DNA of 48,515 bases from JALZAH01 sp051000755 (GTDB lineage Bacteria; Actinomycetota; Acidimicrobiia; Acidimicrobiales; Palsa-688), in the NCBI GenBank assembly GCA_051000755.1, contig JBPCNZ010000159.1, forward strand, positions 1 to 48,515, written 5' to 3'. Under the pieces are notes generated by a model, which saw only the letters and a program-made list of their open reading frames with translations, did no database searches and had not been told where the DNA came from. This document shows positions 41,357 through 48,515 of the stretch, in pieces. Made by a program: the position numbers and the translations under genes. How positions within the stretch are numbered: the first letter of the stretch is position 1; every line of letters begins with the position of its first letter.

Positions 41357-42200
41357 TTAGCGGGAAGAACCATCGGGGTGCCCATCAGCATGGACGATGG
41401 TGCCCACGTGTTGGCCTTGAAGGGCCTTGGTGATGGTGCCGGACCTGAGCCCGTTGACGACCTGCACGGACTTCACATGCCGGGCGTGGGCCATGAGCTC
41501 CAACAGGGGCCGCTCGACGACGAGATCGGGAAGGTCGGCGGCAATGAGCTCTTCCACGGTGATCTCCGAGATGAGGGTCGCCGTCGGGTCGGTCTTGGGG
41601 TTGGCCGTGTACAGCCCATCCTCATCCTTGACGAAGATCATGGATCGACACCCGTAGGCCTCTGCGACGAGGAAGCACCCGGCGTCGGTCCGGTACGGCG
41701 GGATGACACCCTCGCTGGGCACGGGTTGCCACAGGTCGTAGGGAGGCATGCCGGGGAAGATCACCGCGTGGGACTCAGCCAGGTAGAGCGGCAGCGCCCC
41801 AAAGGCCTCGTGGCCGACGACCGGCACACCGTAGCGGGCCATGAGATAGCCGAGCATCCGGGCGTTCTGGCCGGCCACGGCGGCCCCGACCTGGGTCAGC
41901 ACCCCCGTCGGCAGGCCAAGGTCGGCCGCCACCGAATACCCAGTGTCGAGCCCGGGTTCCACCGCCTGTCCCGATCAGGAGCTGATGGGTCTCCTTGGCC
42001 CGCACCAGCTCTTCCACCACCGGATAGACCGCAGCGCGCCCCCGATCGATGAGGCTCTGGCCACCGATCTTGAGCACGCAGGCGTCCGGCAGGATGGCGT
42101 AGTCCGGCACGTCGGCCGTCGCCGCCATGAGCTCGGCGTCGCCCAGGGACTGCTTCATCAACAACGACTCCAGGGAGGCCCTGCTCCCGACGCTGGCCAT
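41357..42200 (-). pseudogene. Molybdenum storage protein-like amino acid kinase, single-base frameshift
   Basis: Two frames together give about 280 aa of an amino-acid-kinase-fold protein close to MosA/MosB. The first part (start ATG 42200) has ADVPDYAILPDACVLKIGGQ, SLIDRGRAAVYPVVEEL and LLIGTGGGTRARH, then leaves frame. The second part resumes with YSVAADLGLPTGVLTQVGAA, AGQNARMLGYLMARYGV and ends with LRSGTITKALQGQHVGTIV. One extra base near 41939-41942 (CAC-TGGG) separates them; removing it gives RARH-x-YSVAADLG. In Azotobacter the family packs polyoxomolybdate with ATP. Only one subunit gene is seen here. Confidence 0.8.
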
Positions 42201-42327
42201 AGGTGGTCCTCTCCTCGGAGCCCAAGATAGAGGACTCACGAACCGATGGCGGGAAGGGCACCGATGACCGCGGCGGCTTGCGAACTGCAAGGATCCGGCG
42301 ACCCCACGTCCGTCGGAACGGCACGAA

Positions 42328-43183
42328 ATGACCATGCATCCTGAACCAAACACGTCAGCCCGTGCGATGATCTTCCACCGCGGGGCCCACACCACCCGGG
42401 CGAGGGCCGCTCAGGGCAGACCGCAGTCACGCCGAAAAGTGCCGGAGCTCACGGCCTACTTCTGGATCGTCAAGGTGTTGACGACGGCCCTGGGCGAGGC
42501 GATCTCGGACTATCTCGTCCACACCATCAACCCCTATCTTGCCGTCACCCTCGGCGGTGTCGGCCTCGCCGCCTCCCTTCTCCTGCAGTTCACCGTTCGG
42601 CGATACATCGCCTGGGTGTACTGGCTTGCGGTCGTCATGGTCGCCGTCTTCGGCACCATGGCCGCAGATGTGCTGCACATCCAATTTGGCGTCCCCTACG
42701 CCGCATCGGCGGTGCTCTTTGCGCTCGCCCTGGCCGTCGTCTTCATGGTGTGGCACGCCCGCGAGAGGACGCTCTCGATCCACAGCATCTCCACCCGACG
42801 TCGGGAGCTGTTCTACTGGGCCGCAGTGCTGGCCGCTTTCGCCTTGGGCACGGCGACCGGTGACCTGACGGCGCTGACCATGCACCTGGGCTACTTCGCA
42901 TCCGGCCTCTTGTTTGCTGCCGTGTTCGCCCTCCCCGCCCTGGCCTACTGGCGGGCCGGCATGAATGCCATCTTCGCCTTCTGGTTTGCCTATATCGCCA
43001 CCCGGCCCCTGGGCGCCTCGTTCGCGGACTGGATGGGCAAACCCACGGTGCCGGTGGGCTCGGGTGGGGCGATGGGCCCGTCAGCTTGGGGTTGACGATC
43101 CTCATCGTGGGTCTTGTCGCCTACCTGTCCATCACCCGGGTGGACGTCGACGACAAGGTGGATGCCTCCGCCACCCTGGGATA
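42328..43183 (+). pseudogene. COG4705-like membrane protein, frameshifted near the 3' end
   Basis: The first frame (42328-43095; GTG 42439 is a good later start) encodes about seven spans, beginning VPELTAYFWIVKVLTTALGE and including ISDYLVHTINPYLAVTLGG, as in the COG4705 membrane-anchored family. It then reads GSGGAMGPSAWG and stops. The other frame continues as GLGWGDGPVSLGLTILIVGL and VAYLSITRVDVDD to the stop 43181-43183. Adding one G to the run at 43056-43058 restores a full protein with the last span. Function unknown; relatives are predicted integral membrane proteins. Confidence 0.78.
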
Positions 43184-43295
43184 GGGGCGGGCTGTGACAG
43201 TCTGTCCTAAAACACGTTTGGCGGTTCCGGGCGCGGGAAAAGGAGCCTGAACTGGACGAAGCGCTCAAGCCCGTCCCTGGGGAGGACATCGAACA

Positions 43296-45068
43296 ATGGG
43301 GTTGAAGACGGGGGATTTTCCACCGGTCGACGTTGAGACGTTCCTGGATAAGCCCCTGATGGAGCGCATGAGGGTCTTGGCGCTCCACTGGGTCGATTAC
43401 GGCTTCGGGGCGCCGAAGATCACCCATGTGATCTACATCGCCAAGGTGCTGGTGGTCTATGTCTTCGGCGGGTTGGTCGTGGCCTCGGTGACGTCGGGGC
43501 TCGGCCCGTTCTGGCACGTCTCGCACTGGTGGACGGCACCGATCCTCTACGAGAAGGCCATCCTCTGGACGCTCCTGCTCGAGGTGATCGGCATCGCCGG
43601 CTCGTGGGGCCCCCTGGCCGGGCACTTCAAGCCCATGACCGGTGGGATCTTGTTCTGGGCCCGGCCCAGGACCATCCGCCTGCCACCGTGGCCGGGGAAG
43701 GTGCCCCTCACCGCTGGCGACAGCCGGACGGTCCTCGACGTCGCGCTCTACCTGGCCCTCCTGGCCAACATCGTGGCCGCCATCGTCCTGCCCTCCAAGC
43801 ACAGCACGTCGGTGGCGGCCCTGCGACCTCATCACGCCGTCCTGGTCGATCCCGCTGTGCTCTTCCCCCTGATCGGGCTCCTGATCGTCCTCGGCCTGAG
43901 GGACAAGGTGATCTTCCTCGCCGCTCGAAGCGAGCAGTACCTGCCGGCGATCGTGTTCTTCTCTGCCTTGGGCTACGTCGACCTGATCGTCGCCCTCAAG
44001 CTGCTCATCGTCGTCGTGTGGGTCGGTGCGGGCATCTCGAAGTATGGGAGGCACTTCTCCAGTGTCGTGCCCCCCATGGTGAGCAACACCCCGTGGATCA
44101 CCAACAAGGCACTCAAGCGGGCCCACTACCGTCACTTCCCCGACGACCTTCGGCCGTCGAAGGTGGGCGGCGGTCTCGCCCATCTCGGCGGTACCTGCGT
44201 CGAGCTGATCACGCCGATCGTCCTGTTGTTCTCGACCAATCGGACCCTCACCATCGTGGCCGTCTGCGTGATGATCGCCTTCCACGTCTTCATCATCTTC
44301 ACGTTTCCGTTGGCCGTGCCGCTGGAGTGGAACGTGCTCTTCGCCTTTGCGGCTGCGTTCCTGTTCATCGGGTACCCAGCCCAGCACGGCTTCGGTGTGA
44401 CGGACATGTCAAGGCCGTGGCTGACGGCGATCGTCCTCGCCGCCCTGGTGTTCTTCCCGGTGCTGGGCAACCTGAGGCCAGACCTGGTCTCGTTCCTGCC
44501 TTCGATGCGCCAATACGCCGGCAACTGGGCTGCCGCGATGTGGGCCTTCGCTCCCGGCGCGGAGCAGAAGCTCAATGAGCACATCGTCCGCTCCTCGAAG
44601 AACAACGTCGATCAGCTGGTCGCCTCCGGCTACTCCCCTGTCGTGGCCGAGATCACCATGCAACAGACCATCGCCTGGCGTTCGATGCACAGTCAGGGAC
44701 GGCCCCTGTTCTCGCTGATGATGAATCATCTCGGCGCTGACCTCGACCGCTTCACCATTCGTGAGGCCGAGTTCGCCTGCAACTCGATCGTGGCGTTCAA
44801 CTTCGGCGACGGTCACCTGCACAACGAGACCCTGATCAGCGCCATCCAGAAGCGATGCCACTTCGCCCCGGGGGAGTTCATCGTGGCGTGGATCGAGTCG
44901 CAGGCGATCAACAAGAGCTACCTCGAGTACAAGGTGATCGACGCGGCTGTCGGTGTGATCGAGCGGGGAACCTTCGAGATCGACGACGCCATGGAACAGC
45001 AACCGTGGTTGCCCAACGGCCCGATCCCCTTCAACGTGACCTGGACCCGACCCGCAATCCCAGCCTGA
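43296..45068 (+). CDS. DUF3556 transmembrane protein
   Basis: 590 aa from ATG 43296. It begins GLKTGDFPPVDVETFLDKPL and MERMRVLALHWVDYGFGAP, the recognisable start of DUF3556, a mycobacterial/actinobacterial family. About ten spans follow up to residue 400, with GGILFWARPRTIRLPPWPG in a loop and ALKRAHYRHFPDDLRPSK in another. The last 190 residues are soluble and include IRSSKNNVDQLVASGYSP-like and WIESQAINKSYLEYKVID segments. Function unknown; presence with lipid-active genes in other actinobacteria suggests a membrane-lipid role, as inference. Confidence 0.88.
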   Translation: MGLKTGDFPPVDVETFLDKPLMERMRVLALHWVDYGFGAPKITHVIYIAKVLVVYVFGGLVVASVTSGLGPFWHVSHWWTAPILYEKAILWTLLLEVIGIAGSWGPLAGHFKPMTGGILFWARPRTIRLPPWPGKVPLTAGDSRTVLDVALYLALLANIVAAIVLPSKHSTSVAALRPHHAVLVDPAVLFPLIGLLIVLGLRDKVIFLAARSEQYLPAIVFFSALGYVDLIVALKLLIVVVWVGAGISKYGRHFSSVVPPMVSNTPWITNKALKRAHYRHFPDDLRPSKVGGGLAHLGGTCVELITPIVLLFSTNRTLTIVAVCVMIAFHVFIIFTFPLAVPLEWNVLFAFAAAFLFIGYPAQHGFGVTDMSRPWLTAIVLAALVFFPVLGNLRPDLVSFLPSMRQYAGNWAAAMWAFAPGAEQKLNEHIVRSSKNNVDQLVASGYSPVVAEITMQQTIAWRSMHSQGRPLFSLMMNHLGADLDRFTIREAEFACNSIVAFNFGDGHLHNETLISAIQKRCHFAPGEFIVAWIESQAINKSYLEYKVIDAAVGVIERGTFEIDDAMEQQPWLPNGPIPFNVTWTRPAIPA

Positions 45069-45199
45069 ACCGCCCGCGAGTTTCGGGGTCGCGAGGGTCC
45101 AGGGGACTCACGGCGACCCGTCTCGGGTGTTGTGTGCTATCCCGGAAGTCGACGTCGTCACCGCGGCGGCGTGCAGCATTTCGAGCAAGGAGTCGTCCC

Positions 45200-45829
45200 G
45201 TGACTGATACCGCACACCAAGTGCCAGCGATCAGGCGCATCGCCAACCCGGTCCCCGTTGGGGTGGCGGGATTTGCCCTTACCACCTTCACTTTGGGGCT
45301 GTACACCTCGGGCAGATTCTTTGCCGGCGGTGAGGTCCTGGTTTTCGCCTTCGCCGCCTTCTACGGGGGCCTTGTGCAGTTGATTGCCGGCTTCTTCTCC
45401 ATCCAGCGAGGTGACACCTTCCCGGCGACCTTCATGACGACCTACGGCGCCTTCTGGTTCAGCTTCGCCGGGTTGAACCTCTACGTCGTACCCCAGCTGA
45501 AGCCGGCGGAGGTCGGCCAGACGGTCACGATCTTCCTGATCATGTGGACGGTGATCACCGTGATCTTCTTCATCAGCGCCTTCTGGACCAACTGGGTGGT
45601 GGTCTTCGCCTTCTTCGAGTTCTCGGTGACCATCATCCTCCTCGACATCGCCACGGCCAACACCAACACCGGCCTGACGCACTTCTGCGGCTACCTGGAG
45701 ATGCTGCTGGGCGCCGTGGCGTGGTACATCGTGCTGGCCGAGGTCATCAATGGCGCCGCGGAGAAGGAAGTCCTCCCGTTGCCCAAGACCCCCTGGCACC
45801 CGCCAACCGGGAACACCTCGATCGACTGA
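45200..45829 (+). CDS. Acetate uptake transporter family (GPR1/FUN34/SatP)
   Basis: 209 aa from GTG 45200; AAGGAG at 45187-45192 supports this start. The signature NPVPVGVAGFALTTFTLGLY at residues 16-35 and FYGGLVQLIAGFFSIQRGDT are family marks; six spans are visible, the last around LEMLLGAVAWYIVLAEVING. Members move acetate or succinate with protons. It follows DUF3556 by 131 bp on the same strand. Confidence 0.93.
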   Translation: MTDTAHQVPAIRRIANPVPVGVAGFALTTFTLGLYTSGRFFAGGEVLVFAFAAFYGGLVQLIAGFFSIQRGDTFPATFMTTYGAFWFSFAGLNLYVVPQLKPAEVGQTVTIFLIMWTVITVIFFISAFWTNWVVVFAFFEFSVTIILLDIATANTNTGLTHFCGYLEMLLGAVAWYIVLAEVINGAAEKEVLPLPKTPWHPPTGNTSID

Positions 45830-45843
45830 ACGTCGGCTGAGGA

Positions 45844-46296
45844 CTAGGGAGCGGCCGGCTCGATGAACGCTTCCATGGCGATGTGAGGGCCAAGGACCGG
45901 GTCCTCCCAGCCCTCGCCTCGAATCACGAGGCCGGCTCGTTGATAGAACGCCATCGCGGGGGTCCGAGCATTGCACCACAATCGGCCCCCGCCATGGTGG
46001 CGGACGTGATCGACCACGGCCCCCAAGATGGTGGCCCCCACGCCCCGGCCTCGCCAGCCGTCAGCTGTGGCCATGCCCCGCAGGCGCCAGGAGGGGTGAT
46101 CATCCGGAGCCCACGCCGGCGCCTCTCGCCTCACCGACGCCGTACCAATCACCTCCCGGTGATCGACAGCGGCGAAATGAACTGCCTGCTCGTCGTCATC
46201 GCTCACCAACTCGTCGACGGTCTGGTGCGGGCGGAGGACCTGTTGGCGCAGTGGGGCAGTGGCAGAGGCCGCCACCCGCTGGATCTCTATGGGCAC
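45844..46296 (-). CDS. GNAT family acetyltransferase
   Basis: 150 aa from GTG 46296. GNAT motif A is visible as RLRGMATADGWRGRGVGATI and LGAVVDHV, and the later LWCNARTPAMAFYQRAGL is the motif B end. The start overlaps the upstream PrmC-like gene stop by 10 bp, so they are co-expressed. The acceptor is unknown; it may be a small amine or a protein N-terminus. Confidence 0.9.
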   Translation of the reverse strand: MPIEIQRVAASATAPLRQQVLRPHQTVDELVSDDDEQAVHFAAVDHREVIGTASVRREAPAWAPDDHPSWRLRGMATADGWRGRGVGATILGAVVDHVRHHGGGRLWCNARTPAMAFYQRAGLVIRGEGWEDPVLGPHIAMEAFIEPAAP

Positions 46297-47108
46297 GCGG
46301 GAACGGCAGGCGGCGCACCGGGTCGGTGGTCGTCGCCGGCAACGGAGGGACTCGCTTCGATGCCTCGGATATCACCCTCTTCGTCCACGAGGGCGATGAC
46401 CCTGACGTACCCGAGACGAGCGAGGTCGCCGGCGACCGCTTCTGCCTGCTGACCGCCGAGCTCGAGGAGGAGGGCTCCGCCGCGCCGGAGAAAGCGAAGG
46501 CTCTCCTTCAGGACTCTGCGGAGGATCTCGGTGCCGTCGCGACCTCCGTCATAGGACCGGGTCGACTCGAAGGCGAGGGTGTCGCGCTGCAGCAGCGCCA
46601 ACGCGGATGTTGGTACATACGGCACAACGCCCACGACGACGTCGACGCCTCCTTCGAGTGAGCGCGGTAGGGCGGCAAACAGATCGCCGCGGTACACCTC
46701 AACGCCATTGGAAGCCGCACAGGCGGCGGCACGCTCGTCGATCTCTGATGCCACGACGTGGGCACCGGGCCGAGCCGTGGCCATGGTCTTGGCGATCGCT
46801 CCAGACCCGGCGCACACGTCGATGGCGGCACCGTCCGATGGCAGGCACTGGACGGCGCGACGAGCGAGGGCCTCGGTCTGCCAACGTGGCACGTAGACAT
46901 CCGGAGCGACGAGGATCTCCAGGCCGCAGAACGAGACGCTCCCGGTTATCCAGGCGAGCGGCTCGCCGGTGAGGCGACGCCCAACGAGCGAGTCAAGGCG
47001 CCCGGCATCGCCTGCCGCGGATGCGAGAAGCTCGGCTGCCTCCTCGCCAGCCGCGACGAACCCGGCCTCGGCGAGGAGCCCTGTGAGGGATTCGAGATCC
47101 GTTGGCAT
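46287..47108 (-). CDS. PrmC/HemK-related protein-glutamine methyltransferase
   Basis: 273 aa from ATG 47108, chosen because GGGAGG stands 7 bp upstream (47115-47121 on the complement); GTG 47114 is too close to that site. The PrmC N-terminal helical domain (LTGEPLAWITGSVSFCGLEI) leads to the Rossmann part: AAIDVCAGSGAIAKTMA as motif I, then VVGVVPYVPTSALALL where true PrmC has NPPY. This VPYVP form marks the PrmC-related (TIGR03704) group whose target is not the usual release factor for certain. It is divergent from the SRAP gene. Confidence 0.88.
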   Translation of the reverse strand: MPTDLESLTGLLAEAGFVAAGEEAAELLASAAGDAGRLDSLVGRRLTGEPLAWITGSVSFCGLEILVAPDVYVPRWQTEALARRAVQCLPSDGAAIDVCAGSGAIAKTMATARPGAHVVASEIDERAAACAASNGVEVYRGDLFAALPRSLEGGVDVVVGVVPYVPTSALALLQRDTLAFESTRSYDGGRDGTEILRRVLKESLRFLRRGGALLLELGGQQAEAVAGDLARLGYVRVIALVDEEGDIRGIEASPSVAGDDHRPGAPPAVPACP

Positions 47109-47185
47109 CGCCACGCCTCCCAGTAAATCAGCAAGGGCGGCGAGGGTCGGCAGCCGAGCCGTCGGCGCCGGATACGTTGGACAGC

Positions 47186-47527
47186 GTGTGTGGAAGGTTC
47201 ATCTCGACATCGCCAATCGGGACCCTGGCCAGGACCTTCGAGGTCGACGAGGTGAAGACCGACCCGGCTCCACCCCGCTACAACGTGGCTCCCACCCAAC
47301 AGGTCCTGGCCGTGGCCTCCAGGCCCGCACGAGGGCAGGATGGTCGATTCGTGCGCGCCGACCGCCTGTCCCTTCAGCGCATGCTGGTCCCCGCGCCGGC
47401 CGACCGGTTCGTCACCACCAGGGTGTCGACCGCGGTCAACGCCGCGGCCAACGATGGCCCCGGGTTGCTCGAACCGGCGGTCCTCGTAGAGGAACTGGCG
47501 CTCCAACTCGGCGAAGACAGCAGCTGA
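47186..47527 (+). pseudogene. SRAP (HMCES/YedK) protein with large internal deletion
   Basis: 113 aa where 220-250 are usual. The N-terminus VCGRFISTSPIGTLARTFEV and then PPRYNVAPTQQVLAVAS are textbook SRAP, with the catalytic Cys2 after start processing. After about residue 60 it jumps to RMLVPAPADRFVTTRVSTAV and NAAANDGPGLLEP, which matches the SRAP C-terminal end. The middle, which carries the catalytic Glu and His and most of the DNA-binding cleft, is missing. The frame is kept. A minimal functional form is not excluded but improbable; deletion relic is the better reading. Confidence 0.72.
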
Positions 47528-47603
47528 GAGGCGCTCGGACTCCTCTGCCTGCTGGCGGATATCGTCGCCGATGCGAAGCTTGACGACCGATCTCCCGCAG
47601 GCG

Positions 47604-48035
47604 TCACTCGGGCGAGACGGGCGTCCCACCCCAAGCCTCCGGGGCCACGTCTTCAAGCGTTTCCGAGAAGGTCCACTGGTGACCGGCAACGTCCTCTGCA
47701 TGATATTGCCGTTCGCCGTACTCGAAGTCGGTCGGCTCCATGAGGATACGTGCGCCGTGCTGTCGTGCCTGCTCGCAGTGGGCGTTGGCGTCCTCCACCC
47801 TGACCATCACGGAGTGGCTCACTTCGCCTGGACGGGGTGAGCGACGATCGCCCCGTACGTCGGCGACGATGACGGCGCCGTCGCCGAAGCGGAGTTGAGC
47901 GCGGTGGTCCTCGCCGATCCTCAGTTGCTCCACGAAACCAAAAGCTGCGCAGAGCCAAGCGACTCCCTGGCGGACATCTGGATAGATGAGGACAGGTATG
48001 ACCGTCGACGTTGGGATGGATCGGTTGCGCTTCAT
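47604..48035 (-). CDS. VOC/glyoxalase family protein (PhnB-like)
   Basis: 143 aa from ATG 48035. The pattern VIPVLIYPDVRQGVAWLCAA with FGFVEQLRIG, then SHSVMVRVEDANAHCEQARQ, HGARILMEPTDFEYGERQYH and the end DVAGHQWTFSETLED are typical of VOC/PhnB-like proteins of about this length. Its fold binds a metal in many members; the Glu in the last strand is visible. Substrate unknown. Confidence 0.9.
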   Translation of the reverse strand: MKRNRSIPTSTVIPVLIYPDVRQGVAWLCAAFGFVEQLRIGEDHRAQLRFGDGAVIVADVRGDRRSPRPGEVSHSVMVRVEDANAHCEQARQHGARILMEPTDFEYGERQYHAEDVAGHQWTFSETLEDVAPEAWGGTPVSPE

Positions 48036-48368
48036 GCCTGCTCCCCCGCCACCTCGCTACGGTGGCCACTCGCCCAGCTACTCGTCACCTGCCAGCCCAA
48101 CTTGCCGGCCTTGAGGAATCCCAGGCCGTCTCGGGACACGGAATGCGACCCACAGATCGTGGGCGCAGACGAGAGTCATCTTGACGGCGGTGGCGATGTC
48201 CCAGGTGGGGGCTAAACGGACCAGCTTGGACAGGACGATTCGAGAGAAAGCTGAGGCCCCGCAGTTGAGCGACGGTCACGCCCTACAGCGCCAGAGTGTC
48301 GAGAAGACTCTCCAGCCGCCTTAGCTGTCATGGCCCCTGGCGGGGCCGGTCGTGGCGGATGAGAATCG
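48036..48368. other. Gene-free stretch before putative intron
   Basis: No convincing coding frame, tRNA or repeat is visible in this 333-bp region. The open frames here are short, Arg/Pro-rich and lack family resemblance. It is less GC-rich than the rest in places and probably holds decayed sequence or the site where the intron entered. Confidence 0.5.
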
Positions 48369-48515
48369 GTGCGTGGTGCGTCCTGAATGCTGGACCAGAC
48401 CTGCGGGTGAGAGTCCCGTCCGGGTAAGCGCCGGTGCGCCCGGTAGCAGGCCCCGGTCCGTTGTCGAGAGGCGGCGGGCTGAGCGGGGTGTCGAAAGCCT
48501 CTTTGGAGGGAGCAA
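48369..48515 (+). ncRNA. Putative 5' part of a group II intron (domain I), truncated by window end
   Basis: A GUGCG motif (48369 or 48376), the usual first bases of bacterial group II introns, is followed by strongly paired segments: CGGGTGAGAGTCCCG, the hairpin GCCGG-TGCG-CCCGG, an outer GGACC/GGTCC pair and a later GAGGC...TGTCGAAA-GCCTC stem. The sequence words GGGTGAGAGTCCC and GTGTCGAAAG resemble those in intron domain I. The intron-encoded reverse transcriptase would lie beyond the window. No protein frame is credible here. Tentative. Confidence 0.45.

Noticed and set aside
43193..43199. TGTGACA as a second ECF41 box on the minus strand
   Set aside because: No CGTC stands 16 bp further on that strand, and no gene starts there in that direction.
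48369..48515. Cobalamin-type riboswitch at the right end
   Set aside because: The conserved B12-box words and the expected downstream cobalamin gene are absent; the pairing fits a group II intron better.
1..48515. CRISPR arrays or rRNA genes
   Set aside because: No regular 25-40 bp repeat array with unique spacers and no rRNA-like conserved blocks were seen anywhere in the window.

Overview
The window is about 70% G+C, with dense gene packing, frequent GTG starts and many 4-bp stop/start overlaps. Nickel superoxide dismutase with its S26-type protease, a DUF3817 protein, an F420-type luciferase-like oxidoreductase, DUF3556, an LexA box of the Gram-positive type and a 13E12/DUF222 remnant all point to an actinobacterium. 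An uncultured Acidimicrobiia-like lineage is possible, but that is inference. Both ends look cut: the left edge lies inside a DNA methyltransferase gene and the right edge inside what looks like the 5' part of a group II intron.

Layout. 1-2.8 kb: a mobile module with a methyltransferase that seems fused to a restriction-type domain and a tyrosine integrase, next to tRNA-Val(UAC). 3-8.7 kb: a carotenoid oxygenase, the divergent sodX/sodN pair, a frameshifted acyl-CoA ligase and a class III cyclase. 8.7-16.1 kb: an SDR, then a tightly coupled plus-strand run of a VIT1/CCC1 metal transporter, a membrane-anchored kinase, a TerY-like vWA protein, a PP2C phosphatase and PEP carboxylase. 16.1-16.5 kb: a DUF222 remnant with a perfect SOS box, bracketed by a second degenerate copy of the ppc 3' end. 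16.9-22 kb: a six-gene minus-strand operon (asparaginase, PgdA/cyclic-imidase-like NodB protein, a small Cys protein, CobW GTPase, DinB-like protein, acyl-CoA dehydrogenase). 22-28 kb: a class A PBP, a zinc-ribbon coiled coil, an MFS exporter behind a perfect palindrome, a phosphatase, an LLM oxidoreductase and a 3Fe-4S ferredoxin. 28-37 kb: an AlaRS variant, a DUF4214 methyltransferase, two membrane proteins (one RnfD-like), a ferritin-like protein divergent from a decapeptide-repeat protein, a 2-hydroxyacid dehydrogenase and TrpB2. 37-40 kb: a glyoxalase stub, a zinc ribbon, and a carboxymuconolactone-decarboxylase/ECF41 sigma pair with a textbook ECF41 promoter. 40-48.5 kb: PadR, a frameshifted molybdenum-storage-like kinase, a frameshifted COG4705 membrane protein, DUF3556, an acetate-type transporter, GNAT, a PrmC relative, an internally deleted SRAP protein and a VOC protein.

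How the genes work together. Four units look functionally coherent: (i) the transporter-kinase-vWA-PP2C set, which matches the TerY-phosphorylation triad with an added metal transporter; (ii) the asparaginase-to-ACAD operon, a plausible amide or imide breakdown route with a CobW metallochaperone; (iii) the CMD-ECF41 unit, apparently self-activating; (iv) NiSOD with its maturation protease. Three genes (acyl-CoA ligase, MoSto-like, COG4705) are each broken by one single-base indel in or beside a homopolymer, which may be sequencing error rather than true decay.
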